Source of the DNA: Anaeramoeba flamelloides
Taxonomy: Eukaryota; Metamonada; Anaeramoebidae
Length of the DNA: 64,000 nt
Assembly (NCBI GenBank): GCA_027625915.1
Contig: JANTQA010000063.1
Span: 7,459,501-7,523,500 of the forward strand
Direction of reading: 5' to 3'
Part shown: one piece after another, positions 1 to 11,534 of the stretch
Numbering within the stretch: position 1 is the stretch's first letter
How the letters are laid out: each line of letters starts with the position of its first letter
The notes under the pieces: model-generated
Seen by the model: the letters and a program-made list of their open reading frames with translations, nothing else
Databases searched by the model: none
Told to the model about the DNA's origin: nothing
Program-made: the position numbers and the translations under genes

Positions 1-1268
1 TAATACTTTCATTTTGGTTAAGTTAATGCGATCTTTGATCATCAAACTAAAATAAATTATGTTTAATCGGCAAAAAAAGTTGTTTTTTTTTTTTTTTTGT
101 TTATTTGAATTTTTTATTGTATTTATTTTTCATTCTACTTTTAAAACCTTGCGAAACTATTCCCTTAAAAAATCACCAAATAAGATATTTGCCCAATTAA
201 TTTTTCATCAAAGCCAGTTATTAGTACTTTGGTATTAAGAACCCAGTAAAATTCAATAATTTCCCCATAAAACAAATACTACACTTAATTGCTGATTTGT
301 GTTAGCGGGTATTTACAAAAAAAAGAAAAAACATAATTTTCTATATCTATTGGATAAAAGATGATAAAAACTTTCTTTAATCTTTGGAGCAAAGATCGTT
401 TTACACTTTACCAAAATGAAAGCACTACATTTTTAATGTATCTGAAGAATTCATTTGAAACGTAGTCTCTTAAGGTTAGAAAAAGAAAAACAACAAAATT
501 ACAAAATTTTTAATTTTACTAAGACTTCAAAAAAATTACAAGTACTATCCAAATTTGATGATCTGGGAAGACAACTTTGATTATTACCTTCACATTTATT
601 GACTTTTAAGAACGTCAAGTCAATAATAAGTGTGAAAATTGAATTTTTCGATTTGGGAAGAGATCATTTTCTCTAATCCCAATTAGAAATTACCTTGAAA
701 ATGTTCCAAAACGAAAACCAGTTTATCAAAAGGTTCATCCAATTTATTTTCAACCATCATGTTGTCAAAGTTAAGGGGAAGATAAAACTTCAAAATATAA
801 TCTAGATAACTCCAGGCATTTTAAAAGTTAAAAAATTGATTTTAGATTTTCCTTAGATTTATTCAAAAAAATTGTTTGCACAAAAAAAAATGATAACATT
901 TAGATTTTTAATTTTCACCAACATCAAAATAACCAATTAAATTGTTAATAGTTAATAATAGATTAGATTTCAATAGCATACCCCCCCCCCCCCCCGAATC
1001 TCAAATTTTGATCGTTATCTAATCCTTATAACAAGAATTTAAATTAAAAATAATTTTTAATTTTTGAAAGCCTATTTTTGCTTTTGAGTGTGTACAAATT
1101 TTTGAAAATCGAGTTTATTGATCCAATCTCTTCCCACAACAAACTTAAAAAGAATTACTCTTTAATTTCCCATTTTAAGGGGATGCACTTAATTATTAAA
1201 AATTATTTCATATCTAATTCATTTAATCAAAATTATTTTTAAAAATCACTTTATATACTAATAAATAG
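1..1268. other. Non-coding stretch left of the G-alpha exons
   Basis: I find no coding exon here. The missing 5' part of G-alpha (P-loop GxGxSGKST and helical domain) is absent on the plus strand, so this is either intron longer than 1.27 kb or flank of a 5'-truncated gene. It contains a short hairpin (588-637, arms around TTCACATTTATTGACTT), a 15-base poly-C run (981-995) and, near 1070-1105, the motif TTTTGCTTTTGAGTGTGT that matches the 3' end of repeat family C. Confidence 0.6.
981..995. repeat. 15-nt poly-C run
   Basis: Fifteen consecutive C residues are flanked by AT-rich sequence. Poly-A and poly-T runs are everywhere in the window, but this is the only long G/C homopolymer I see. Confidence 0.95.
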
Positions 1269-2076
1269 CTTTTTGGACAATGTTGAAGAAATTATAAAAA
1301 AAGATTATATCCCAAGCGTAAAAGATATTTTAATGTTAAGAGTCAGGACTACTGGGATTAGTGAAACAACTTTTATTTATGAAGGAACTAAATTTTGGTA
1401 AGTGCTAATTAATTTAATTATTATTATTATTATTATTGTTTTTAAATTTAAAACCCCTTTAATTAACGAAAATTTCTTTTTTCTTTTTAATTTTTGTTTT
1501 GCTCAATTTCAATAACAAACTCATTTTGTTAATACCTGTAATTTAAAAAAAAAAAAAAAAAAAAACAAAAAATTAACCAAAATGACAATTTTTTTGGAAA
1601 ATAGTATGATCGATGTTGGGGGACAAAGAAATGAAAGAAAAAAATGGATTCATTGCTTTGAAGATGTAACCTGTGTAATATTTGTAGCTTCTTTAACTGG
1701 TTATGATCAAGTTTTAGTTGAAGAAAGCAGTACCAATCGAATGAAAGAATCTTTGTCATTATTTTCAGAGTGTTGTAATTCCCAATGGTTTCAAGGCAAC
1801 TCCCTTATATTATTTTTAAATAAATTAGATTTATTTGAAGAGCAAATTAAAACCTCCGAATTGCAAGAATGTTTCCCCGATTACGATGCTGGATCGAATG
1901 TAAACGAGGCTAAAAAATATATTAAAGATCAGTTTTACCAACTGAACAATAATAAAGAAAAAAATGTCTACTCATTTTTTACTTCTGCTATAAATCCTGA
2001 ATTGATGAAAGATATCTTTGCGTCAGTTTCAGATACCGTCCTTCAAAAGCAAGTACAAACAGTTGGATTCATTTAA
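1269..2076 (+). CDS. Heterotrimeric G-protein alpha subunit, 3' part (two exons)
   Basis: This is the C-terminal half of a Galpha GTPase, which couples receptors to effectors at the plasma membrane. Exons are 1269-1397 and 1605-2076, with a 207-nt intron that opens GTAAGT and ends ATAG. The split codon TG|T keeps the frame. Switch I (RVRTTGISET) carries the catalytic Arg and Thr. The second exon starts with the switch II DVGGQR motif and ERKKWIHCFE, followed by the base-recognition motif FLNKLD and the G5 TSA. The C-terminus QTVGFI lacks the Cys at position -4 that is the pertussis-toxin site in Gi proteins. The exon probably starts after the acceptor AAATAG at 1268. The P-loop exon is not seen in the window, so the gene continues to the left or is 5'-truncated. 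All GTPase residues that fall in this half are intact. The ATG at 1582 lies inside the intron and is not the start. Confidence 0.93.
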
Positions 2077-2239
2077 ATTTTATTATATATTTAAAATAAA
2101 ATTCAAATTTTTGGCACAGTTAAAGCCATAAAAAGAATAACAACTTTAAACTTTCCTTCAAATTGGAAATAATTTTAATTTTTCAAATATTTTTTTTTTT
2201 TTTTTTTTTTTTTTGTTTTCATTTCTCTTTTTCAATTAA

Positions 2240-2810
2240 ACTTTGTTTCATTCAAAGGAGTATCCAAAAAAAAAGCATTTTTTTATTCAAATATCAATTA
2301 TTTTTTATAATTAACCTTTGAAGAAAAATTTTGAAATAAACAGAATAATACACATCAAAGAATTGTTGATATATGTCCGTTAGAAAACGAATAATTAATC
2401 AATAATTTTTCTGAAAAAATTTGAAAAATCCAAAATTCTTAGGTGCTAATCCCTTTTGAGTAAAACAATAATGTGTGTTTTGATCTCTCCTATTTGAAGA
2501 TCTAAAAACTTCCAAGAGAAATCAAATATGATTTCTCCAAAATCATTTTCGATTTGTTTGAATAACATTTTAAATAACATTGTTTTTACAAATTGACTAT
2601 CTATATTGGAATAAAAAAAAAATTTTTGCAAATGTATTTACTTTCAAAATAAAAATAGAACAAAAAAAAAGTAAATCTTGGAAAAATGATTTAAATTTAT
2701 GAAATTTCCCAAAATAAATATTTTCTTCAAATATTGTTTCAAACTTTTTAAAGGTTAATGTATTCGTCCACTGTACAATTGGCACCCTTTAACTGGAAAA
2801 TGATTTACAT
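2240..2810 (+). repeat. Dispersed repeat family D, copy 1
   Basis: This aligns by eye with 19515-20215, 18655-19155 and 43140-43850. It opens with TTTGTTTCATTCAAAGGAG, contains ATCAATTATTTTTTATAATT and ends with ACTGGAAAATGATTTACAT. It is diverged, with no open reading frame conserved among copies. Confidence 0.75.
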
Positions 2811-3432
2811 TATGTTTTACAAGATCCAAAATTTTGTGGATATTGATTTGCATTTAAGGGACTAATCTCGATTAATTTTTTTTACCTAAATTTAATAGAG
2901 AATGAGTAAATTTTTTGTCAATTACTGAGATTCGAAAAACCCCATTTATTTAAAATATTAGGGGGGGTAGTCATTTTTGAAAATAAAATGAAATCTTGTC
3001 AAGATCGACAATTTTTTTTTTTTTGTAATGTACGTTTGGACTTATGAAATATATGAGTTAACCTCATTTAAACAATTTTTTGATTTGAGTCACTTTTTTG
3101 AAATTCAAAATTGGCATGTTTCCAATAGAAAACAAAAAAGTCACCTATTATTTTGTTTAAGAATTAAGTTTATTCTTGAAAATGAGAAAACATATTTTTC
3201 TTTTTATGTTGGAAATTCTTGATTTTGAAAGCAAATTTTTTATTTGGTTACTTTTTCTTTGATTAATATTTCAATTTAAATATTAGCCAATAAAATAAAT
3301 TGTGGTATAGGTGATTCAATAAATGGATATTTTATAGAAGCATAACTACAATTTATCTATTAAATTGGGATCTATTCCGGAAAAAAAAATTTTTCTTTAA
3401 TGTTTAAAAAAAGGGGAAAATACCAAAACTGC

Positions 3433-3742
3433 GATTATTTCCGATACGATTATTTGCGAGAAAAACAAAAATTTTTTAATTTGTATTCGGGGTGATGTCT
3501 AAACTTACAAAATGTTATCATGTGTGTTGATAATTTGTTGTGTATATCAAAAAGTATTTTTTCGGCAAAAATCGTTGTTTTTGACCAACCCGTATTTTTT
3601 TTTCTACTTGCCCCAATTTTTTTTTTATTATACGCTACAAACTATCAACACACATGATAACATTTTGTAAGTTTAAACATCACTCCAGATATAAATTAAA
3701 AAAAAATTATTTTTCTCGCAAATAATCGCATCGCAAATAATC
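3433..3742. mobile_element. Foldback/MITE-like element, 310 bp
   Basis: Two inverted arms of roughly 110 bases flank a loop of about 100 bases. The left arm reads GATTATTTGCGAG, then TTACAAAATGTTATCATGTG; the right arm is its near-complement, CACATGATAACATTTTGTAA and then CTCGCAAATAATC. There is no coding capacity. It is most simply a non-autonomous DNA transposon or other snapback element. I could not define target-site duplications. Confidence 0.75.
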
Positions 3743-6700
3743 ACTTTTTAAAAACTTTACCAAAAAAAGTTATTTTCAGGTTTTCAAAAAATGAAAAAAA
3801 ATTACAAAAAAATTTTTTTAACAAATTGTTTGGTCTTATTCACAAGAATCTTTATAACAATTCAAATCATTTTTGGCAATAAAAAATAGATTTTGAATTT
3901 TGAGGATAAAATTAACTAATTCCCAAATATCTTCAAGAAAATTTTATTTTGAAAAACCAAAATTTATCTTAGAACAAAAACAAAATTTCTGTGTAATCTT
4001 TTAAAATGACTTTAAAAATTTAATTATTATAACTACTCTTATTAAAAAAATACAATGATTTTTTAATCTGTTCTATATATCAATTTTTTTGGTGAACTAA
4101 AAGTTTAATCTCAAAAAAGAAAAAAAATCTTTATATTAATATTACTGATAACAAAGACTTTTTGTTGTCTAATAATGATCAAATGACAATAAATGGGGTA
4201 AAAACTTGTTATAATGTGAGAAATAAAATGAATGAAAGGGATTTCTTTTTCTGAAAAAATGGAAAAAAAAAATTGATCTCACTAAACTAATTTTCATTTA
4301 TGGCTTTCTTAGTCGATCAGAATATTTTGACACTTGACATATCCAAAATTTGTAAGTTTGGAATACCACCAATAACATATTTTAATAGTTTGCCTTGTTG
4401 TCGTAGAAGACTGATCCCTTAAACATATTTCGAGATAATAAATCCATATTTAGAAATTGTTCAAAAAAAAATAAGAGAGAGTAGTCCCTTAACATTATTT
4501 CTGAATTTTCAACTAAAAAGATATAACCACAATTACTCTTTTATGTATTACTCAATTTTGAAAACCCAACAAGACAGTGATCAAAATAATGCGTGCACAA
4601 AGACTTTAACCTGTACTTCAAATTAAAACCTGTAACTAGTTTTCTTCTTGATCCAATGAAACATCCAATTCACCACACAGTAGTATACATAAGTTCAAAT
4701 GGATTTTGAAGGAAAACCCTTTGATGTTTTAAGTGAATTTTAAATTTGGAATACAATTTGTTGATAATTTTTTTATATTTTACTCAATTTTTTTGAATTT
4801 TTTTGTTGATTTTGATAAAAAAATTATTTCTATCAAAAATTTACTCTTTTTTTTAAGGGAACAGTATATATTGATCTTTCATTTTTAGAATTTCTTTTTA
4901 AAAATAGAACTATATGAAACCAATATTCAGATTTATTATGGTTTATTATTGGTTTCTTTGATCTGTTGATATACAGGTCTTCTATAACATGAAAAAAATG
5001 TTTTTGATTTGGAAACAATGATTAAACTTTTTATGAACAGGTTCTTTTGGCTACAGTATTTCTTAAATTAAAACATAACCTCAGTAAAAATCCCAAAAGA
5101 AAACCGTTAATTTCTTATTTTTGCCGAAAGCTCTCGAACTCTTATAACTTCCATTTCCAAAATTACGAAATAATAAGATATTTTTGTAAAAAATTCTTTT
5201 TCTAAAAAGCATGAAGACACTTATAAAGTTTTGTTACCAATAACTGTGAAAGAAAAAATCTCTGAATCACTTCTCATCACTAAAGTTGTATTTTTTCTTG
5301 ACCTAATTATCAACCTTAAATCTATTTTGCTTTTTTTACCTTTATGACAGCTTAAAATTTAAAGAAAAAGCAAAATATTCATAATCACCAAAACACGTTT
5401 TGATCACACACCCTTTCACTTTTAATCAATTATTTCTTCGATATAAATCAACTGTTGTAATTTTCCAAAAAGCAACCAAACTGAAAACAATAAATTGTAC
5501 ATCCTTTTCAAGAACATTTATTTGCTTTTTAATTCACCCAAAAGTATTTTTCACTTTCCAAACAAATTAGAAAATCATTTTTTTTAAAAATTACTTTTTT
5601 TGATTTTTTTGATTTTTTTTTTTTCAAATTTTTTTTTTTTTTTTTTTTTAAAATATTATTATCAACTTTTAAAATATTTTTCTTTTGTTCGACGAAGATC
5701 CCTAACAATTATGACAAGCATTTAACCAAGTACCACCTTGCGGACGTCATTGTTTCTGAGAACAATTAAAACAAATTTAATTTTTTGCTTATTTTTAATT
5801 GATCTTGCTTTATTTTTTTGTTGTTCTTTTTCTTTTTCTTTTTTACACAATTATTAGGATTAGGAAATGATTAAAAACACTTTTTAGGATTCTTCTAACA
5901 GAGTAATTTCTATGAAGACTTTCACACATGAGCTTCTGATCCAATTATCCTTAATAATTGCATTTTTTTTTTTTTTTTTTTTTTGTTGTTAAAGGTTTTT
6001 TAAGAATTTTTTGAATTATTTTTTTTTTTCTTTTGTTTACCACAAAAAAAACCATTTTTCCTTTTAGTTCTCATTTTTTAAGAAATCCAAGTAAATAATT
6101 TTAATTCAAAAAGTAGCATCAAAATTGAATTGTTTCAGATAAAGAGAAGATTTCTTACTTTAGGAGTTTTGTTTTCTGAAAAATAATTTTAAATGTTTCT
6201 TCATAACCAACAAGTATCCAAATACAATAACTTTAACATTTTTTTTTTAAATAGTTTATAATCCATTAAGACAAAATTATACACTAAAACTGAAGAACAA
6301 TAATTGTTCCAAAACAACATAAATTTTAAGGACTACGTTGGTAATTTAACAATTTATCTCAACACCTTTTGTCCCAATCTCATTTAAAAAGTGAAGTTAG
6401 GATCTTGGAAATATTTTCCAATTTGGATCAAAAACTCATTTTATGTCATTTTTTTTATGAAAAATGAAAAAGAAATTTTGAGATACGTAAACTCGAACAC
6501 CTTGTTAAGGATGGTAAAAATGAAAAAAAAAATAATCATGAATATTTAACATTAAAAAAACTCTCAATAATAAACTTTAAAGCTAAATAATTGTATTTTC
6601 AATGATTTTTGAACATTGGGTTACTTTGAATTGTTACATTGTCTCCACAAACAATTAATCTGTCCCAACCCTAATGGAAAATATTATAAGACATATAATT

Positions 6701-6909
6701 TGGTTTTCTATTATAAAATTGTGTTTTTTTGAAAGAGAAAATTCAATTTCGATCATAAGATCAAAATTTCAACTTGTCTTACTTCCTTCGAGTTTTTTTT
6801 TTTGTAAAAGCCAAGACAAAAATTAAATTTTTCCAAGAAAAGAAATTACAGAAATCATGGAAATCAAAGAAACAAAAGAAATCACAGAAACCCATGGAAA
6901 CTTGAAAGC

Positions 6910-6983
6910 GTTTTTTGATCATTGCTTTTAAATTGTTTAAATCTGAGATTAAAACAATTTTGGAAAATGAAGATCCCATTAAT
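6910..6983 (+). other. Possible exon with GTAAGT donor
   Basis: An open frame of about 23 codons (including FKLFKSEIKTILENEDPIN) ends exactly at the strong donor GTAAGT at 6984. The frame is closed just upstream by TGA, so an acceptor would be needed near 6910. I found no downstream partner exon that makes sense, so this may be chance or the remnant of a decayed gene. Confidence 0.2.
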
Positions 6984-9096
6984 GTAAGTTTTTTTTATTG
7001 ATTTGTTTGTCAATTTCAAAAGGAAGCAAAAAATAGATAACTTATTTTTAATCTTCTATTATAAATTTTACAGTTTATGATGAGCTTTAATAACTCTTTT
7101 ACGGTTTGTTGAACAAAATGAAATTTCAGAATAGAAAATCAATTTGAGGTCTTATAAATTTTTCAAGGTATTTCTGGAACGGCTGTATCGATTATTACAA
7201 AGGGGTTGTGATTTTGGCTTATTTTTTTTTGTTTCTTTTTGTTTTTCCTTGAATTAAATCTCCCCACCATGACTAAGAGGAGAGTGTCTCCTCGAATTTT
7301 TTTTGGAACAACATGATCCATGTCAAACACATAAAATATTAGGTTTCGTTTACTTCTTAGATAAAGTTTTTTTTGTTTGGATCGTTTCTTTTATAACCCA
7401 ATTTGTTGTGCCAAGTATAATTGGGTTGAGATGCTGTGGGAAAGGTTTGGTGAGATTTTGCATGAAAGGATCTTTTGAAAATTAAATTTGGGAAAATTAG
7501 TCAGTTTTTGTTTTTAAAAAATAAATTTCTTTGTTAGTTGAAGAAAAAATGATCTGTATAATTTTGGGTATTGCGAATTTTGGTGGATTCAATACAATAC
7601 CAAACCATTTACCGGACCATTTCATCAAAACAATGTCTTTTTTTTCAAAGAACAAATACCTCTAATCCAAAATTGCCAATTTTCTCCATTTTGACCTTTT
7701 GGGTGAAAATAGAAAACTATTTCATCTTAACTCACACACCAGAAAATAACACTAGTTAACCCCCAACAAGTCAAAATGGTTTTCAATTTTCACCTGGAAA
7801 GAAATTTTCTCCAAAAGCTGTTTTTTCCGATCATTCTTTTTCATTTTGAGATACGAGGAATCTAAAATTCAGACTTTTTCTGAAAAAAAATTCATTTTTT
7901 CATACTTAGATCTCACTAAATAAATATTTGTGAGATATATCAATCACCAAATACTCTTTAAAACACACCAAACAACAAATTTTCAATTGCCAACGTAGTC
8001 GTTAAAACAAAAGAATTTTTTCCTTGATTGATTTCGCTGAAGTTCTCAATAAATTTATACTACTAAAAAAAAAACTAGAAGAGAAAACCAGTTTTCAAAA
8101 GCAAATTTTAGTAGGTAGCAATTTATCTTGCTAAAAAATCCCAACAAGACCAAAAACAATAGCAAACAACTAGAAAAGTTCTTTTCATTTGTTTGATTTC
8201 AAAACATCACCAATTCTAAATATAAAAAGCTTTGACTTTTATTTCTTATTGTTTACCATTTTCTCAAATAGCCACCACGGTGTAATTTTAATTAAAAATC
8301 GGGCTTATGCTTCTTAGAACCACTAATTCTTTGAGGAAATCGTTTGACCGAATTGAATCTTTTTGACTATTATAAAACTGAACGGAATTGGAACAAAATC
8401 CCTCTCAATTTATGGAGCGGATCCGATTTTTGGGAGAAATGACCAGCTCTCACTTGGTTCAACAATATCTCTAATTCAAATTAGGGATTCGGGCAAACAG
8501 GTGGACTTTTAGTACCCACTCTTTAATGGAAAAAAAAAAAAAGCTTTGACTTTTCTTGCCTTCTTTCTTAAAGAAACTATTTTTGTCAACGAGTTTCAAT
8601 TGAGGATTAAGAACAAGAATTATTTGATCTTCTCCACTATTTTGAGAAAAAAAAAAGAACCTGAAAGCACTTAAACTTCGACTCAAAAGACTATTTTTAA
8701 ACTAATTATGATTGTTTTTTTGATAACAAAAATTTCCAATATGTTAACTTGATCTCTATGTTTTAATGTATATGAACAATTATTTACTTCTAATTGGTTT
8801 TATTGATCAAAGTGTTGGGTTTTTTGTATAAATTCTGTTGAATTTAAAAAAGGATCAAAAATTATTCTTTTTTTTGACAAACTATGTTTTACTCTCTAAA
8901 TTTGGTTCGTTGAAAAATACTTTTTTTTGTATCAAATCTTCTAAAAGAGATAAAAAAACACTTTGTGTTGATTTTGTATGACACAAACCCAATCAGTTTA
9001 TCGGTTAGCCTTCGTCCAATAATAAAAAATGAATTGTCATTTTTCACAGTTTCTTCATTTCTATTCAGAGATCCCAAAAATTAATTGTTTGGATTA

Positions 9097-11298
9097 ATGA
9101 CTGCGATTCAACATATCGTAATTTGTAATTTTGATCATGAGGTAGGGAATGTTGTCGAATATTCATATCCATCTTTACCAACTTCTTTTAAATACAAAGA
9201 TGAATTAGCATTTTTATCTTTGCCGTCAAATTCAAATTTTGAAGGGGTGAACGTGTTGTATTTTACACTGGGAAATTATTACTGCATCTCAGCGTTTGGG
9301 ATGTTATCACGAGAGTTTCTCTCTCAAAATGAACAAAACATTTCAAAAACTACAAGGAATTATGTCCAAAAGTCTGTTGTTGTCATGACACATCTACCAC
9401 TTTTCAGCTCAATTGCAGCAAAATTAAAAATTATTGTTGACGCTTGGTTTGAACAGCACACTTTTCAAGACAGGACACTAATACACGATCTTTATAAAAT
9501 CTTGAACCAATCTATTTCACCTCAAAAAAATATACGTCCCAAATCAAAAAAGAATAGTCAAGTCAAAGAACAAGAAAAAGAAAAAGAAAAAGAAAAAGAA
9601 AATAATCAAAACGAAAATGAAAAAGAAAAAGAAAAAGAAGAAAAAAAAGAAAATGAAAAAGAAAAAAAAAAAGAAGAATATGCCTCTGACATAACTGATC
9701 AGTTAATGTTTGAGTTACCTTTAAGAACACTTTGGAAAACACTTTTGGGAAAAAATATCTTAATGATCCTAAAGGCAATGCTTTTAGAAAAAAAGATCCT
9801 TTTTTATTCCAAATCTGCAGATGTTGTTTCAGAATGCGTAATAACTTTTATGTCACTACTACCAGATTTTTATCTTTTCCTTTGCCCGAAAAAGTATTCG
9901 AAAATAGTCAAAAGAAATAGATATAAAAAAGTCTTCAAAAAAACCCAAGAAGCCAACAAAAAAAAAAAAAAAAAAAAAAAATCCATTTCAAACCAATTAT
10001 TAATAGTACCTGAAAACTTTGGTTTCCCTTTGCACATTTTGTCCAATGCAATTTACTTTAGCCCATTGATCAATATCTGCCAACTTGATGAAATCAAAAA
10101 GCAATATGGGGCCTTTATAATTGGTTCAAATAACATACTATTAACCGAAAATAATATTTTGAAAATTGATATGGTTATAAACATTGATTCAGGAGCAATA
10201 GATATCCATGATCAAAATTTAACAAAGAGTATCAATTGCTCTATTTCTGAAAAAAAACACCTGAAAGAAATTGACAATATTGTGAAAAATAATTATAACC
10301 AAGGCCAATGGATAGGATCACATTCTTGGATTAAACAGAATATGTATAATTATTTTTTTCGCATGGTATTAGATATATCCCGCTTTTCGAATGTAACCAA
10401 ATTAAAAAGCAAAACACTAAATAAATTAAATAATAGTAATAATAAGTTAGTCTCCCAAAAAGAACAACAGAATAAGAATCAAAACAGCGAGAAACAAAGA
10501 GAAGAAGAGAACCAAAAACAAAAAAGTGAGAAGCAAAGAGAAGAAGAGAAGCAAAAACAAAACAGTGAGAAGCAAAAACAAAACAGTGGGAAGCAAAGAG
10601 AAGAAGGAAAAACACACCACCAAAAAACAAAAAAAAAATTAAGAATTGATTTGGAAAAATTATTTTTTTTATGGGACAATCTTGGGAAATATAATGATAA
10701 TTTTATCCAGTCTTGGACAAAAACTAGAAATTTTCAAAAATGGGTTTTTGAATCTCCCTCCGAATTAAGGAATTTACATTATTCTTTCAATTTTCAAAAT
10801 GTTGACATTATTGATGACATTGGCGAAAAGATTACTACATTTGGTAGTATCCTGGGGAAGAAGGCCTTAAATATGAAAGATAAAGTTGGTGAAACGCTAT
10901 CAGAAATTATACCAACTGGGAAATTCAATAAAGAACAAGATGAACAAAAAGTCAAAGAATTAAAATTACAAAAACAAAAACAAAGACATACACAATTATT
11001 ATGTGAAGTGGGCGTCGATCCAGAACTCGCCGAATGGGCTGTACTCGAAACAAAAGGAAAAGATTTTTTCCTTGCCTTAGACCGAGTTTTAGATATTGAA
11101 ATGAAAGAGGAAGAAGAAAAACGCAAATTAAGGAAAAGGGGAAAATCAAAATTTAATAAGAGAAAATCAAATAAAACTAATACTCCAATTCCAAAAAATT
11201 TAGGTGGATCTATTTGGTCAGAAATAAAATCAAAAGATAACGAAAAACCTAAAAGGAAAACGAAAAAAGAAATAAATATAATTAACAATAAAAAATAA
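9097..11298 (+). CDS. AVL9: AVL9-family DENN-domain protein (late secretory pathway)
   Basis: This is a single-exon gene of 733 codons. An in-frame TAA at 9082 precedes the first ATG at 9097. AVL9 proteins carry a DENN module and act in late exocytic transport; DENN modules generally act as Rab exchange factors. The N-terminus (about residues 1-140) has the longin-like uDENN pattern, with VGNVVEYSYPSLP and YVQKSVVVMTHLPLFS. The core has LLEKKILFYSKSADVV (about 230) and the diagnostic FIIGSNNILL (about 340), then WIGSHSWIKQNMYNYF (about 408). Near residue 532, YNDNFIQSWTKTRNFQKW matches the conserved AVL9 C-terminal block. A UBA-like helical segment follows (about 634-667, LCEVGVDPELAEWAV). 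Lineage-specific low-complexity inserts (KE run about 155-195, poly-K near 290, QK/EK repeats about 447-515) interrupt the fold at loop positions and make it longer than the animal and yeast cores. Repeat family A begins about 240 bases after the stop. Confidence 0.92.
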   Translation: MTAIQHIVICNFDHEVGNVVEYSYPSLPTSFKYKDELAFLSLPSNSNFEGVNVLYFTLGNYYCISAFGMLSREFLSQNEQNISKTTRNYVQKSVVVMTHLPLFSSIAAKLKIIVDAWFEQHTFQDRTLIHDLYKILNQSISPQKNIRPKSKKNSQVKEQEKEKEKEKENNQNENEKEKEKEEKKENEKEKKKEEYASDITDQLMFELPLRTLWKTLLGKNILMILKAMLLEKKILFYSKSADVVSECVITFMSLLPDFYLFLCPKKYSKIVKRNRYKKVFKKTQEANKKKKKKKKSISNQLLIVPENFGFPLHILSNAIYFSPLINICQLDEIKKQYGAFIIGSNNILLTENNILKIDMVINIDSGAIDIHDQNLTKSINCSISEKKHLKEIDNIVKNNYNQGQWIGSHSWIKQNMYNYFFRMVLDISRFSNVTKLKSKTLNKLNNSNNKLVSQKEQQNKNQNSEKQREEENQKQKSEKQREEEKQKQNSEKQKQNSGKQREEGKTHHQKTKKKLRIDLEKLFFLWDNLGKYNDNFIQSWTKTRNFQKWVFESPSELRNLHYSFNFQNVDIIDDIGEKITTFGSILGKKALNMKDKVGETLSEIIPTGKFNKEQDEQKVKELKLQKQKQRHTQLLCEVGVDPELAEWAVLETKGKDFFLALDRVLDIEMKEEEEKRKLRKRGKSKFNKRKSNKTNTPIPKNLGGSIWSEIKSKDNEKPKRKTKKEINIINNKK

Positions 11299-11534
11299 GC
11301 AAATAAATATATTATTATTAGCAAATAATGGCAATTATCGTGAATATAGCGAAAATTTTCGTTATTTCCGGAAAAAAAACAAAACACATTTTATCTGAAT
11401 AAATATACACGAAATTTCAATCAAATAGGAATAAATATCTTTTTCCTTTTCTTTTTTTTTTTCTTTTTTTCTTCTTTTTTGAAAATATAGCTATTCTCGA
11501 AAAAAAAAAAATCAAAAAAAAACAATAGAGTTTT

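Larger units (their letters stand above)
2077..9096. other. 7-kb spacer rich in dispersed repeats
   Basis: No gene can be supported here. The spacer holds a partial family C copy (about 2100-2230), a family D copy (about 2240-2810), a 310-bp foldback element (3433-3742) and short copies of the TTAAGGGACTA motif (about 2855 and 4485). A possible exon ends at 6983 with donor GTAAGT. The 7160-7480 stretch is somewhat GC-richer with short open frames, but nothing is recognisable. The remaining 7.5-9.0 kb shows only AT-rich sequence. Confidence 0.6.

Noticed and set aside
1582-1604. ATG at 1582 as G-alpha start
   Set aside because: It lies in the intron; the GTAAGT donor at 1398 and acceptor at 1604 join two halves of a conserved G-alpha region in frame.
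5685-5775. Short GC-richer patch with a zinc-finger-like minus-strand reading (WLNACHNC)
   Set aside because: Only about 14 codons lie between stops, with no splice partners and an equally good plus-strand frame; most likely chance.
9563-11387. Several minus-strand ORFs under AVL9
   Set aside because: They are poly-F/L and S-rich antisense shadows of the KE/QK repeats in AVL9; none shows domain features.
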